A stretch of 64,000 bases of DNA from an uncultured Lachnospiraceae bacterium (GCA_910584845.1 CAJUDH010000001.1:335877-399876); one strand, 5' to 3'. Positions 25,795-35,334 are shown, counted from the stretch's first letter. The notes: generated by a model not told the origin, from the letters alone. Program-made: numbers and translations.

Positions 25795-28011
25795 TTACCT
25801 CTCTTCTTCTATAATAGAAATAATGTCCCCGGCCCTCAGCGTTTGCTGGAAAGCAGCCGGTAACCCATTCACAGTCAACTGGACTCTGCCCTTGGGATGT
25901 TTTAGATCAATGCCGGAATACTGGATCATATCCATCAGATAATAAGGACTTCCGTCTTCCTTATGAGGCAGGCGGAGCTGGGAATCATTTAAGTAAAAAA
26001 GTATACGGGGTTCAACAGGCTGAAAAACTGCTTCCTCCTGTGGCGCCGCCTGTATAGGCAGCGCCGTCTGGACAATCGGTTCTTGTTGCGTTGTTGGTTC
26101 CTGCCCTGCCGCAGGCGGCTGCCCTGCTTCTGATTCGGACCTTGCCATCGGCATTTTATTTGTTTCCTGGTTTTCCGCCGTTACAGGCCTGTCTTTCACA
26201 GCAGGGGGGGCTTTTGCGGCAGGTTCTTCCTTAAGGGCAGGGGGCGCCTCCGCTATAGGCCCCTCCTTGGCAGCAGGGGATCCCTCCAACGGTGCCTCGG
26301 CCTTGAGGGCGCTTGCGTTGCCCTCTTTAGAAACGTCTTCTAAGGCAGAAGCCCCCTTATCCCCCAAAGATATATCTTCCTTAGGCAATTCAGGCTTTTT
26401 AGGCATTTTTACCACGATAATATCCCCGCTTTTCAACGGAGTTTTCAATGACGTATGGACTCCGTTTAACGTAATATCCAAACTTTCCGCCGCGCCTTCA
26501 ATATCCCCTAAGCAAGCCCTTGCCGGTATCCCCTGGACGGCAGGCACAAAGTCAATGCAATCCCCCGCATGGATGATCTCCGAAAGTTTCCCCTCTTTCT
26601 TATTAATAAACAGGGATGCCGGCTGCGCTGACGTGCCGTAAAATACTTTCCTTTTTCCGTTTACCGTCACAGTAAGGTTGACGCCGGGCCGCCCCAAAAT
26701 GTCCCGGTAGCCATAGCCGTTCATCATCAAAAGGTTCAAAACCGTAAAGCTGCCGCTCCGGAACAATTTTGCCTGGCGGTTGTTGAGTATCACCCGGAAA
26801 CTGTCGTTAATCAGATTTAACCCCGAAGATATTACGATCCCCAGGGGGGTGGCATATTCCGGGTTATTTAAATCACAGTCTTCGGAATATGCGTTGGCCC
26901 GGAAATAATTCCCGGCTATAGCCACCCGGTTGGCATTCATCTGGAGGGCCGTCATCAGTTCTTCTTTAAGGCCCGTTAATTTGCTCCCCCCTCCGGCCAG
27001 GAACAATGCCGAAGGCGGCCCGCCATTGATCTCCAGTATCTTATTGGCGATCTCTTTGCATAATTGGCTGGAAGTAGCCTGAATACACTGTAGGATCTGT
27101 TCCCGGGTAATTTTATGTTCCAACCCTAAAATATCTGTAAAGGTGATTTCTTCTTCCTGATCCAATTGGGCTTTTATCATCTCTGCGGACGGAAAATCCA
27201 CCAAATATTCTTTCATAATGGTTTCGGTAATCTCGTCTCCGGCTACCGTGGCCATGGTATAGCCTGTCACGCTCCCCCCCGTACAGGCGGCAATGTCCGA
27301 GGTCCCGGCGCCGATGTCTACCATAACCAAGTTAAGGAGCCGCAAGTTTGCCGGGATCGCCGCATTAATCGCCGCAATGGGCTCCAGTGTAATGCTGGCC
27401 ACCTCAAGCCCGATTTTGTTCATAGTGGTATACAAACTTTCCACCACTTCGCTGGGGAGGAAAGTGGCAATCAAGTCTACTTTTATCTGCTGCCCCCGGT
27501 GATCCTTCAAACTGGAGATCATATATTGGTCCAGGAAATATTGACAAACTGTGTATCCTACCAGGTAGAACCGGCGGTTATCTGCTTTCGCATCATTTTC
27601 CGCGTCAAAAGCCTCCTCCGCTTTGCTGATAGCCCCGGCCTCCAAACGGCTGATCACCTCGTCGTCAATCAGCTGTGTGGTTGGCAATTCCATTTCAAAG
27701 TCCGCCCTTTTCGTCCGCAAAGCCCTTCCCGCAGCAGCGACACAGACCCGGCTTAAGCCCATTCCCAGCTTATCTTCCAGCCTCTTCTTTATTTTTTCCG
27801 CCAGCATAGACACTTTTTCAATATTCTCAATCTGCCCGTCTACCATGGCCCGCTCGGTATGCTCTTCCTTTTCAATGGCCAGGATATTTACCTTGTCTTC
27901 CTCAACTCTCCCCACCATGCCGATAATGCTTCTTGTCCCGATATCCAGGGCAAATACGATATTTTCTGCCTGGATCTGGGCCAGAACTTTTTTGACTTGT
28001 CCCTTAGCCAT
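25795..28011 (-). CDS. FtsA-like actin-fold protein with long C-terminal beta-grasp-like extension
   Basis: A 738-residue protein. Residues ~15-410 form an FtsA/PilM-type actin-fold ATPase (phosphate loops FALDIGTRSIIGMVG and VMVDIGAGTSDIA, adenosine loop LFLAGGGSKLTG). FtsA itself is ~420 residues and ends in a membrane helix; none is seen here. Instead there are repeated modules with a TVNG...AGD pattern (~460-510, ~535-570 and ~695-735) joined by a ~100-residue Pro/Ala/Glu linker (~580-680). The pattern recalls ThiS/MoaD or SLBB beta-grasp domains. Ribosome site aggagggg and a good promoter precede it; it is monocistronic. Role in division or a cell-surface machine is inferred from family only. 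Confidence 0.82.
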   Translation of the reverse strand: MAKGQVKKVLAQIQAENIVFALDIGTRSIIGMVGRVEEDKVNILAIEKEEHTERAMVDGQIENIEKVSMLAEKIKKRLEDKLGMGLSRVCVAAAGRALRTKRADFEMELPTTQLIDDEVISRLEAGAISKAEEAFDAENDAKADNRRFYLVGYTVCQYFLDQYMISSLKDHRGQQIKVDLIATFLPSEVVESLYTTMNKIGLEVASITLEPIAAINAAIPANLRLLNLVMVDIGAGTSDIAACTGGSVTGYTMATVAGDEITETIMKEYLVDFPSAEMIKAQLDQEEEITFTDILGLEHKITREQILQCIQATSSQLCKEIANKILEINGGPPSALFLAGGGSKLTGLKEELMTALQMNANRVAIAGNYFRANAYSEDCDLNNPEYATPLGIVISSGLNLINDSFRVILNNRQAKLFRSGSFTVLNLLMMNGYGYRDILGRPGVNLTVTVNGKRKVFYGTSAQPASLFINKKEGKLSEIIHAGDCIDFVPAVQGIPARACLGDIEGAAESLDITLNGVHTSLKTPLKSGDIIVVKMPKKPELPKEDISLGDKGASALEDVSKEGNASALKAEAPLEGSPAAKEGPIAEAPPALKEEPAAKAPPAVKDRPVTAENQETNKMPMARSESEAGQPPAAGQEPTTQQEPIVQTALPIQAAPQEEAVFQPVEPRILFYLNDSQLRLPHKEDGSPYYLMDMIQYSGIDLKHPKGRVQLTVNGLPAAFQQTLRAGDIISIIEEER

Positions 28012-28090
28012 GCTCCCCTCCTGCGCAATGTGAACGATTCTTAGATTACCGGATAACCATTTATCCGTTATTTTGCTTTATTTAATTGTT

Positions 28091-28119
28091 ATTATAGTAA
28101 AATTATAGTCAGATGTAAA
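28091..28119 (-). promoter_or_regulatory. Sigma-A type promoter of the FtsA-like gene
   Basis: On the minus strand TTTACA (28119-28114), a 17-base spacer and a perfect TATAAT (28096-28091), about 80 bases before the ATG at 28011. Confidence 0.8.
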
Positions 28120-28153
28120 TATTTTTCTCAGAACAAACCATACTTGTTGCCGT

Positions 28154-29281
28154 CTACCTGTTACTTTTTCCGGAATCATCCGAAAAAGACAGGCAAAACC
28201 CCTCAAGGGAATTTAGATGCCTTTCAACCTTTTCCAATACAAAAATATCAGCCCCATAGCCTAAAACCTGCTGTTGGTTAAATTGATTGCAATGGATCCA
28301 AATGCTGTCCTCAAATTGCGTTGACAAATGGGGGGCCACCGCCGTCCCATAGGAATCCCTGCACACAAATAGCCTGCGGGGGTCTGCCCCTGGCGTGTGG
28401 TAAATAAACTCGGAAGAAAAATCCCATTTCCGGGTTTCCCGCTTCCATTCCTGGATGCCGGTAATGTCATAATCGGTCCCGCTATCTTTGATCGGCACGT
28501 TCAACATGTCTGACAAATCTTTTTCTAAAGACCCCCTGGCTGTCATGGTAACCTCGCCTAATGGCGGCAGCTCCACTTCCAGCTCGTCCGCCAGGCTATT
28601 TGCGCCTACGTACCCACCTGCATAATTCCAATGGCTGTCCAGCTTATGATAAAAGACCAAGTCCGGATACTTTTGTTTTGCATCCAGTAACGCCTGTTTG
28701 GGGTACACCACCCGGATATCCGTATTTTCTTTTAAATACTGCACCAGTTGATCCGTGCTTGTAACAGGGTTTTTGGCTTTATAGCAGTCCGGCAGCTTTT
28801 CCTGATAGACAGACTCCTTATTTGGCGCAATAAACAAGACAAATTCTATCCCAAGACTTTCTAAAGCACGTTTGGAAGACATTAGATTGCCGGCTATAGC
28901 GGCTAACTGCCCATCGGTAAAATGCCAATAGCCCAACGATTGTTCCAGCGGGTTCCCATCTCCATCACTGCAATAAAACAGCCAGCCGTCCTTTCCGATA
29001 GCCACCTGCCCACTGGATGATTGGCCAAACAGGTAATAATCAATAGAATTGTTCAACCGGATCAGCTGGTTTCTAAAAGGGATATTGTCATTATAGTAAG
29101 CTTCCCATTCCCTGGGGAAGGCTTCGTAATTCTGCAAAGTAAACACGGGCCTTGGCCCCTTATCCCTTTTTTCATAATTTTCGGAATCTATATAAGGCCC
29201 CAAAAAATACCAGGCAAAAACAGGAGATACTATCACCATCAAAAAAATCCCGATCCATATAGCTGCTTTCTGTTTCCCCAT
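28154..29281 (-). CDS. AlgX/AlgJ-like DHHW family protein, exported O-acetyltransferase partner
   Basis: A 375-residue protein with one N-terminal membrane helix (IWIGIFLMVIVSPVFAWYFLG) and an extracellular SGNH-like domain. Family marks are the YYNDNIPFRNQL segment, KDGWLFY, the Asp-His pair in KLDSHWNYAGG and the Ser in VCRDSYGTAVAP, which together form the catalytic triad of AlgX/AlgJ-type acetyltransferases. It follows an MBOAT gene by 15 bases. In alginate-type systems MBOAT moves acetyl across the membrane and this protein transfers it to a polymer, so the pair likely O-acetylates a cell-surface glycan. Confidence 0.88.
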   Translation of the reverse strand: MGKQKAAIWIGIFLMVIVSPVFAWYFLGPYIDSENYEKRDKGPRPVFTLQNYEAFPREWEAYYNDNIPFRNQLIRLNNSIDYYLFGQSSSGQVAIGKDGWLFYCSDGDGNPLEQSLGYWHFTDGQLAAIAGNLMSSKRALESLGIEFVLFIAPNKESVYQEKLPDCYKAKNPVTSTDQLVQYLKENTDIRVVYPKQALLDAKQKYPDLVFYHKLDSHWNYAGGYVGANSLADELEVELPPLGEVTMTARGSLEKDLSDMLNVPIKDSGTDYDITGIQEWKRETRKWDFSSEFIYHTPGADPRRLFVCRDSYGTAVAPHLSTQFEDSIWIHCNQFNQQQVLGYGADIFVLEKVERHLNSLEGFCLSFSDDSGKSNR

Positions 29282-29295
29282 ATCCTATCCCACCT

Positions 29296-30690
29296 TTAAA
29301 ACCGAAAATATATAAACGGGTTATATGTATTGCTGGCCAACATAGCAATGCACAAAACAAAGATAGCCCCGCAATAAACCATTTCCCAATAAGAATTTTT
29401 CCCTTTTTCCAATAACTGGGCCTTCCCTAAAACGCTTTGAATGAATCCACATCCCAGAATTCCCGCAACAATGATAAATATGGTTTTATTTCCAAATACC
29501 TTTCCCATAATCAAGGAAGTCTCCACATATCTCCAAGGCAGGAGCATCCGTTTTACCATCACCCCCGCCTGATGCAAGTTATCGGCGCGGAACAAGACCC
29601 ATCCGAAAACAGAAACGGTAATGGTGTACCCATAAGCGGCTGCCTTGTGCCTGGCCAGGATTTTTTTGAACCCCAACCGCTCAACCACCTGGAACATCCC
29701 ATGGTACAAGCCCCACAATATAAAATTGAAACTTGCGCCATGCCATAAACCCGTCAGAAAAAAAACAAGAAGCAAATGGATGGATGTCCGCAATTCCCCT
29801 TTCCGGTTGCCGCCCATGGGTATATAAAGGTATTCCTTAAACCAGGTCCCCAAGGAAATATGCCACCTCTGCCAAAACTCTTGTATAGAAGATGACAAAT
29901 AGGGGTAATGAAAATTCTCCCGGAATTCAAACCCAAACATCTTGCCCAAGCCAATGGCCATGTCCGAATATCCGGAAAAATCGTAATAAATCTGCAAGGT
30001 ATAAAGGATAGCCGCGATCCAAGCCAGCCCACCGGTCACATCGGCGTAATCCAAGCCATAAATCATATCGACACATTGGGCGACCGTGTTAGAAATAATA
30101 ACCTTTTTCCCCAATCCGTAAATAAACCTGCGGATTCCCCAAGCCGTCTTTTCCGCCGTACAAACCCGGTGGGCCAATTGGCTGTCCATGTCCTTATATT
30201 GCACAATAGGCCCTGCAATCAGCTGCGGAAAAAAGGAAATATACAAAGCAAGGCGGATCAGGCTTTTCTGCGCTTTATACTGTCCGCGGTACAAATCAAT
30301 CACATAAGATAAAATTTGAAATGTAAAAAAAGAGATTCCAATTGGCAACGGAACCCCTGGCGAAGGCAAATTTCTTTTGGCACATTGATTCAGGATTTCA
30401 ATCAGGAAATTAAAATATTTAAAATATCCCAAAAGCCCAATATTGATAAAAATGGCCAAAATCAAGAATGCTTTCTTTTTTGCCTCAAATTTTTCCATTA
30501 GGATCCCGATTGCATAGTGGATCAAAATAGATGCCAGCATAAGCAAAATATATTTTGGCTCCCCCCAGGCATAAAAAAATAAGCTGCCCAGCAGTAAAAA
30601 TATATTTTTTGCTTTCTCCGGCACCACAAAGTATCCGGCAAAAACGATAGGAAGAAACATCCACAAAAAGGCCAGGGATGAGAATACCAT
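29296..30690 (-). CDS. MBOAT family O-acyltransferase (AlgI/DltB-like)
   Basis: A 464-residue polytopic membrane protein with ~10 hydrophobic segments. The conserved MBOAT core is clear: LPIGISFFTFQILSYVID..., the region around SGYSDMAIGLGKMFG, and the active His in FLTGLWHGASFNFILWG (~315-330). It transfers acyl groups from a cytoplasmic donor to an outer acceptor. It lies between an AT3 gene upstream and the AlgX-like gene downstream on the same strand, which supports a polysaccharide acetylation operon. Confidence 0.92.
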   Translation of the reverse strand: MVFSSLAFLWMFLPIVFAGYFVVPEKAKNIFLLLGSLFFYAWGEPKYILLMLASILIHYAIGILMEKFEAKKKAFLILAIFINIGLLGYFKYFNFLIEILNQCAKRNLPSPGVPLPIGISFFTFQILSYVIDLYRGQYKAQKSLIRLALYISFFPQLIAGPIVQYKDMDSQLAHRVCTAEKTAWGIRRFIYGLGKKVIISNTVAQCVDMIYGLDYADVTGGLAWIAAILYTLQIYYDFSGYSDMAIGLGKMFGFEFRENFHYPYLSSSIQEFWQRWHISLGTWFKEYLYIPMGGNRKGELRTSIHLLLVFFLTGLWHGASFNFILWGLYHGMFQVVERLGFKKILARHKAAAYGYTITVSVFGWVLFRADNLHQAGVMVKRMLLPWRYVETSLIMGKVFGNKTIFIIVAGILGCGFIQSVLGKAQLLEKGKNSYWEMVYCGAIFVLCIAMLASNTYNPFIYFRF

Positions 30691-30731
30691 GCTACAAGTT
30701 CCTCCGTTGTATAAATATCCTCTAAAACCGT

Positions 30732-31811
30732 TTATGAAAATAATCTACGTATTACTGGGAGCTTCCGGCCGACCCACACAATCAGGCAAGAAACTGCCAC
30801 AATCAAAAGGCTCTCCATTAGATTGACCGCCCATCCGTTCAATGGCGCAAACCGGACAAATAAGGCCGGAGCCAACACATAAATGAGCGGCATATGCAAA
30901 TAAAAAATCCCCAAAGTGGAGGCACCGACTATTTGGCAAAATCCACGAAGCAGGCGGCTTTTGCCAAAGGGGATCTTCCCTGCCAATAAGAATATGCCAC
31001 TTGCCGCCAAAAGGGTAGAAGTCCAATAATATCCGCTGGAAAGGTGAAGGCCCTGCCACCGGAACGTACCTGACTGCAAATACTTAACAATCATCAGCCC
31101 GAAAAGCCCTACGGCCACCATCACAACGCTTTTCCAGGCAGGGGTAGGCTGCCGGCCCTTTTTCTCCTGAAGGTATGCGCCAAGCATATAATATAACAAA
31201 TAATTGGAATATCGGAAGCTGAAAGGGTTGACCTCCCCAAAAGCCGATACCTCCCATGCGCCTTTCCCCGCCATGCGTGCCAGCAAAGCATTGAACAAAT
31301 TCACATCTGCCAGCAGCTGGTTGAAAACAAAAAAGATTCCCATTAAATATAGGATCAGCTTTTTATCCTGCCCCATGCAGGCACGAAGGACCGGCGCCGT
31401 CAAAAGTACCGTCAGCATGGCAGCGATAAACCACATATGGCCGCTTGGAATCCCCCCCACTTCCCCAAATAAAAACAGGTAAGTCAGCAGATCCCGTTTG
31501 GAGGCCGGGAAAGGGACACCCAAAGAGCAATAGGCCGCTAAGTAAATCCCCTTCCAGCCAATCATGGCTAAATAGAACTGCAAAATATGGCGTGCATGGT
31601 TTTTCCAGGTAAAAGGCCGGTGAAAGAAAAGCGCGCCGGACACCAAAAAAAACACGGGGACTGCCGTATTAGCCAACAGCACAAAAATATTATCCAGGAC
31701 GCTGGCAGGGTTCAACTGAAGGTTATGAAAAAAAACAACCAGCACCATGGAAAATCCTTTGAGGAAATCCAGCGACAGGTCGCGGGACTTATTTAAAACC
31801 GGCCCATCCAT
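30732..31811 (-). CDS. Acyltransferase family 3 membrane protein (OafA-like)
   Basis: A 359-residue integral membrane acyltransferase. The first membrane helix holds the family pattern (SLDFLKGFSMVLVVFFHN; Arg is replaced by Lys near the usual R-X10-H motif, His kept), followed by about nine further helices. AT3 proteins O-acetylate sugars or peptidoglycan at the surface. The ATG at 31811 is chosen for its agggaggg ribosome site; an upstream ATG at 31838 is in frame but unsupported. First gene of the acetylation set, 41 bases from MBOAT. Confidence 0.88.
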   Translation of the reverse strand: MDGPVLNKSRDLSLDFLKGFSMVLVVFFHNLQLNPASVLDNIFVLLANTAVPVFFLVSGALFFHRPFTWKNHARHILQFYLAMIGWKGIYLAAYCSLGVPFPASKRDLLTYLFLFGEVGGIPSGHMWFIAAMLTVLLTAPVLRACMGQDKKLILYLMGIFFVFNQLLADVNLFNALLARMAGKGAWEVSAFGEVNPFSFRYSNYLLYYMLGAYLQEKKGRQPTPAWKSVVMVAVGLFGLMIVKYLQSGTFRWQGLHLSSGYYWTSTLLAASGIFLLAGKIPFGKSRLLRGFCQIVGASTLGIFYLHMPLIYVLAPALFVRFAPLNGWAVNLMESLLIVAVSCLIVWVGRKLPVIRRLFS

Positions 31812-31859
31812 AACATCCCTCCCTTGCACAATTCTCATTCCATCCTTTTCCCCCTTTTC

Positions 31860-32762
31860 CTAAAACCTCCTCCCGCCTCCGCCATGCCTGCGCCCGCTGC
31901 CAGACCGGTGGGTGGTGCTGCGATGGCCTCCGGAAGGCCTGCTGCACCCGGCGGCCCTGGAAGGGCGGGGGATAATTTGCTGGGTAACAAAAGAATTGGC
32001 CAAACGGTCAGACTCTTGATGGAACCGATAACCGGCGTTAGCCCGATAGCCCAGATAATAGCCGGAAACATTCTTCTGTCCCCGGTCCATGCCATATTCC
32101 CTGATTACCCCCCAGCATACGCCCCCGGCGCAAAAAGCCGCCAACGCCACTGCAAAGATAGCCTCGTACCACCGTATTGCATGGTAACGGCTGACCGCCC
32201 CTGTTTCACGGTTATAATTGTATTGTCCGTCCGGAACCCCTTTTTTCCAGTATTGCCTTGTCATCTCAAGCATCTGCTTTGCACAGCCGTCATAATCCTG
32301 CCGCCCCATAAACCGGACTGCCACGTCTAATATGGCTTCCACCCGGGCATCTGTCAACACCCGGACCATCTCCCCGGAAGTAGACAAGTAGACTTCCCGG
32401 TTGTCCATATCCATTAGGTAAAGCACGCCGTCCAAGCCTTTTCCTGCCCCGAATCCCCCTTGGTCATAAAAATCATCGGCATATTCCTCTGAGGCCTTTC
32501 CTTTGGTGTCCTGGGTAGTCACCAATATGAAATCCATGCCGGTCTGTTCCCGCAATGCCTGAACCTCATCTTCCAAGCTGTCCGCCTCTTCCATGGTAAA
32601 TAACCCGGCCTGGTCATACACCCTCTGCACTGGTGGCTGCCTTTCCCCACCTGATGTCGCCCCCTTATCCGCCCAAGCCGGAAATGCCACTTTCCAAAAA
32701 GCAAAAAACACCACAACCAAAAATACCATCCCCATCCGGGTGATTTTCTTCTTTTTCACCAT
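31860..32762 (-). CDS. TPM domain membrane protein (YdjH-like)
   Basis: A ~300-residue protein. An N-terminal export helix (MGMVFLVVVFFAFWKVAFPAWA) precedes a TPM domain (~55-185; VYDQAGLFTMEEADSLEDEV..., DFILVTTQDTKGKA, GVLYLMDMDNREVYLSTSG), then a membrane helix (AIFAVALAAFCAGGVCWG) and a Ser/Arg/Gly/His-rich tail ending GRRHGGGGRRF. TPM domains occur in YgcG, YdjH and photosystem repair proteins. Ribosome site ggaggt fits the ATG at 32762. It follows a zinc-ribbon membrane gene and an SPFH gene, the same trio as Bacillus ydjGHI. Confidence 0.85.
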   Translation of the reverse strand: MVKKKKITRMGMVFLVVVFFAFWKVAFPAWADKGATSGGERQPPVQRVYDQAGLFTMEEADSLEDEVQALREQTGMDFILVTTQDTKGKASEEYADDFYDQGGFGAGKGLDGVLYLMDMDNREVYLSTSGEMVRVLTDARVEAILDVAVRFMGRQDYDGCAKQMLEMTRQYWKKGVPDGQYNYNRETGAVSRYHAIRWYEAIFAVALAAFCAGGVCWGVIREYGMDRGQKNVSGYYLGYRANAGYRFHQESDRLANSFVTQQIIPRPSRAAGCSRPSGGHRSTTHRSGSGRRHGGGGRRF

Positions 32763-32801
32763 GCGCCATATGACCTCCACCCACATTGCCAAAAAGGTAA
32801 T

Positions 32802-33881
32802 TTACAAAAAATATCCGGCCAACAACAGGGCCGCCAACACAGGCACAAAAACCTCAATAAACAAAAAAGCCAGGCGGCCAAAATCTACGGGAAGCTGGCC
32901 GCATACTTTCCCCGTCTGCCCGTTGCACGCAAAATAATAGATTTTTCCTGTCTTTTCTTCTTTATAAGTCAGGGTCCATACTGGCATCAACACATATTGC
33001 CATTTAGGGTGGATAATATGGGCCTCCTTAGAACGGACCTGCACCGAATCATACCCTGCAAGCCCGCTGCCTAACGAGTCCCCCGCAAATTGGCGGACTT
33101 CCGCTTCTACCTCCTGGTCAAACTGTTCCCGTTCCAAGTCCCGGTTCTCCGCTATAAACCCTGACAGATAACCCATATGAAACGGCTGCAGTTTATCTGT
33201 TTCAAAAGGCATAACCCCTTCTGCCAGCTTTCGGTTTGCTTTGGAAAGGGCATTGCGGCTTACATGGTTAATGTCCATGACCCCATCCCGGCTGATGTCA
33301 TATTTTTCCGTACGCGTAAATTGGGTGCTGCCAGACACCCAAGTTTTCCGCCGGATACCCTCTGCCTCCAGCTTCCCCTCTACCTGGCAGCCATATAGCC
33401 AATACGGAAAGTATACCCCTGTCATTTTCTCAACCTGTTCCCGGGAATAAAAGGCCTTGGGCACATATTTTTTTCTGGAAATCCACTTCCCGAAAATATC
33501 CATCGCTTTGTCCCGGTCAATGGCAAAAGGAAGGATTTGATCCGGATGGTACCGGCCTTTTAGCTTTTCCGCCAACACTACCGGATTGTGGCAAAAATAG
33601 CAGAAAGTGGCCGATGTCGTCTCCTCTGCCACAATCTCGGCGCCGCAACTGGGGCACGAGTACAGGGAAACCCTGCTTTCTTCCCCGGATTCGGAAACAT
33701 CCGGCTTCCCTCCATGGAGGCCCTGCCCATATGGTTCCGGCACAGGATGCCCCCCTGCCGCCTCACTTATCTGCTCCTTAGAAAATTCCGACAGGCAATA
33801 TTCACATTTAAAATCCTGGCCTTCTGGTTCAAAACGTAGGTCCCCGCCGCAATTGGGGCATTTAAAAATAATCGCCGCCAT
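32802..33881 (-). CDS. Zinc-ribbon membrane protein (YdjG-like, TFIIB-type zinc finger)
   Basis: A ~359-residue protein. The N-terminus holds a zinc ribbon (FKCPNCGGDLRFEPEGQ, FKCEYCLSEF), then a second Cys pair set (YSCPSCGAEI ... ATFCYFCHNPVVL), a long soluble domain with KGRYHPDQILPFAIDRDKA and FPYWLYGCQVEGKLEAEG, and one membrane helix at the very C-terminus (LAFLFIEVFVPVLAALLLAGYFL). This matches the layout of Bacillus YdjG, which with YdjH anchors a PspA-type membrane-stress complex. The ATG at 33881 (MAAIIFKC) is preferred over 33902. Confidence 0.85.
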   Translation of the reverse strand: MAAIIFKCPNCGGDLRFEPEGQDFKCEYCLSEFSKEQISEAAGGHPVPEPYGQGLHGGKPDVSESGEESRVSLYSCPSCGAEIVAEETTSATFCYFCHNPVVLAEKLKGRYHPDQILPFAIDRDKAMDIFGKWISRKKYVPKAFYSREQVEKMTGVYFPYWLYGCQVEGKLEAEGIRRKTWVSGSTQFTRTEKYDISRDGVMDINHVSRNALSKANRKLAEGVMPFETDKLQPFHMGYLSGFIAENRDLEREQFDQEVEAEVRQFAGDSLGSGLAGYDSVQVRSKEAHIIHPKWQYVLMPVWTLTYKEEKTGKIYYFACNGQTGKVCGQLPVDFGRLAFLFIEVFVPVLAALLLAGYFL

Positions 33882-33946
33882 ATCTTCCCTACCCTTTTTC
33901 ATAATCCTTTTAGCATAACAGCCTTATCCCCTTGTTAACGGTTTCC

Positions 33947-35233
33947 TCAACTCCTTGGTTTACCGCATTCACTGCAGAATTTTCCTGTATTTGTAGCTTT
34001 ACAGGAACATACCCATGGCCCTTCTTCCGGTTTTGGCTTCCCGCACTCGCTGCAGAATTTTCCTGTATTCAGAGTGCCGCAGCTACAAGTCCACGTATGC
34101 CCGGCCGGTTTGGGGCTCCCGCACTCGCTGCAGAATTTTCCCGTATTCAGAGTGCCGCAAGCGCACGTCCAGGAAGCCCCCGCTTCCGGTACGCCTGCAC
34201 CCTTCTGTGGCAATGGGCCGCCACCAAACTGGGCTTGGCCGCCCCTTTGCATCTGCTGCATGTTAGCCGCTGAAGCTGCCCCCATAAATCCGCCGCCGGC
34301 GTTGACGCCCGCGCCCATCCCCATGAATCCAGCCATGGCCCCGTTTGCGTTAGACCCTGCCGCCTCCAGCCCCCGGGCCAAGGCGCCTTGGACATACCCT
34401 TCCCTCACAGAGGGGTCCCCCAACATAGCCCCTTGGTTTCGCATATTAATCAGCTTTTGGGACTCCGTATCATAAGAGATGCTGGCTATGCCTACGTTCA
34501 TAACCTCAAATCCCCTGTCCCGTTTCCAGTTTTCATCCAGGACCTGGGACATATGCCTGCTTAATGCCATCCCCTTGGACGCCACAAAAGAAATCCTCTC
34601 CCCTTCTGCAGACATCTGGTTAATAGAGGCCTGTAAAGCCTCCAGGAATTCGTTCATATATTGTTCATTAACAGAACTAAACTCCACCCGGTTGGCGTTT
34701 TTGGGAACCACCTGGGCATAGAACAGCAACGGATCCGTAACGCGGATGGAATAAGTGCCATGGGCCCGTAAAAACAGCTCCGCATTATAAAAGCTGTCAA
34801 AATAATTAACCGGATTCCGGGTGCCGAATTTAATCCCTTTGACCTCTTGCAGGTTAATGTAAAACACCTTCTGCACCCCTGGCGTCTGCCCGCCGAATTT
34901 CACCCGGTTAAAGGATTCCATCAGCGTGTCTTTAAACTGGCCGTTAAACAAAGACGGCAAAGAAGAGTTTTTAACCGTATAATAACCCTCTTCCGCCGTG
35001 TAATCCACAATTTTCCCGCCATCCACCACCATCATAAACTGGTTTGGATAGACATGGATTATGGAGCCGTCAGACACCGTATTGTCGGTCCCTTTCACGT
35101 TGGAACCTTTCCGTATCCTGGTGCCGCTGGCAAATACGGTCTGGCCCCCCATATCTCCCGGTTCCAGCACCTCAAGCCACTGGTCCGCCAACGCGCCTTC
35201 GATCGCCTCCCTGGCCGCCTTAATAATTCCCAT
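33947..35233 (-). CDS. SPFH domain protein with three C-terminal zinc ribbons (YdjI-like)
   Basis: A 428-residue protein. Residues ~25-230 match the SPFH/virion-core YdjI family (GTRIRKGSN..., FGTRNPVNYFDS..., RVTDPLLFYAQVV, ...MNVGIASISYD). A Gly/Ala/Met-rich region (~285-340) follows. The last ~78 residues are three near-identical zinc ribbons (WTCACGTLNTGKFCSECG, WTCSCGTLNTGKFCSECG, WVCSCKATNTGKFCSECG). Most YdjI relatives have fewer. The gene heads the ydjGHI-like set in the order SPFH, zinc-ribbon, TPM. Ribosome site ggagggagaag precedes the ATG. Confidence 0.9.
   Translation of the reverse strand: MGIIKAAREAIEGALADQWLEVLEPGDMGGQTVFASGTRIRKGSNVKGTDNTVSDGSIIHVYPNQFMMVVDGGKIVDYTAEEGYYTVKNSSLPSLFNGQFKDTLMESFNRVKFGGQTPGVQKVFYINLQEVKGIKFGTRNPVNYFDSFYNAELFLRAHGTYSIRVTDPLLFYAQVVPKNANRVEFSSVNEQYMNEFLEALQASINQMSAEGERISFVASKGMALSRHMSQVLDENWKRDRGFEVMNVGIASISYDTESQKLINMRNQGAMLGDPSVREGYVQGALARGLEAAGSNANGAMAGFMGMGAGVNAGGGFMGAASAANMQQMQRGGQAQFGGGPLPQKGAGVPEAGASWTCACGTLNTGKFCSECGSPKPAGHTWTCSCGTLNTGKFCSECGKPKPEEGPWVCSCKATNTGKFCSECGKPRS
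33950..34180 (-). repeat. Three tandem ~78-base repeats encoding zinc ribbons
   Basis: The 3' end of the SPFH gene contains three in-frame copies of a ~26-codon unit. The block gctgcagaattttcc recurs almost unchanged (near 33975, 34050, 34128), so the copies arose recently by duplication and could change in number by recombination. Confidence 0.8.
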
Positions 35234-35334
35234 CTTCTCCCTCCTCCTAAGGCTAATAAATGTGCCCTATTTATCTCCACTCAATATACCACACAACCTC
35301 CCCGGATGGCAATACGGTTCTGCCGCAATCCTTT

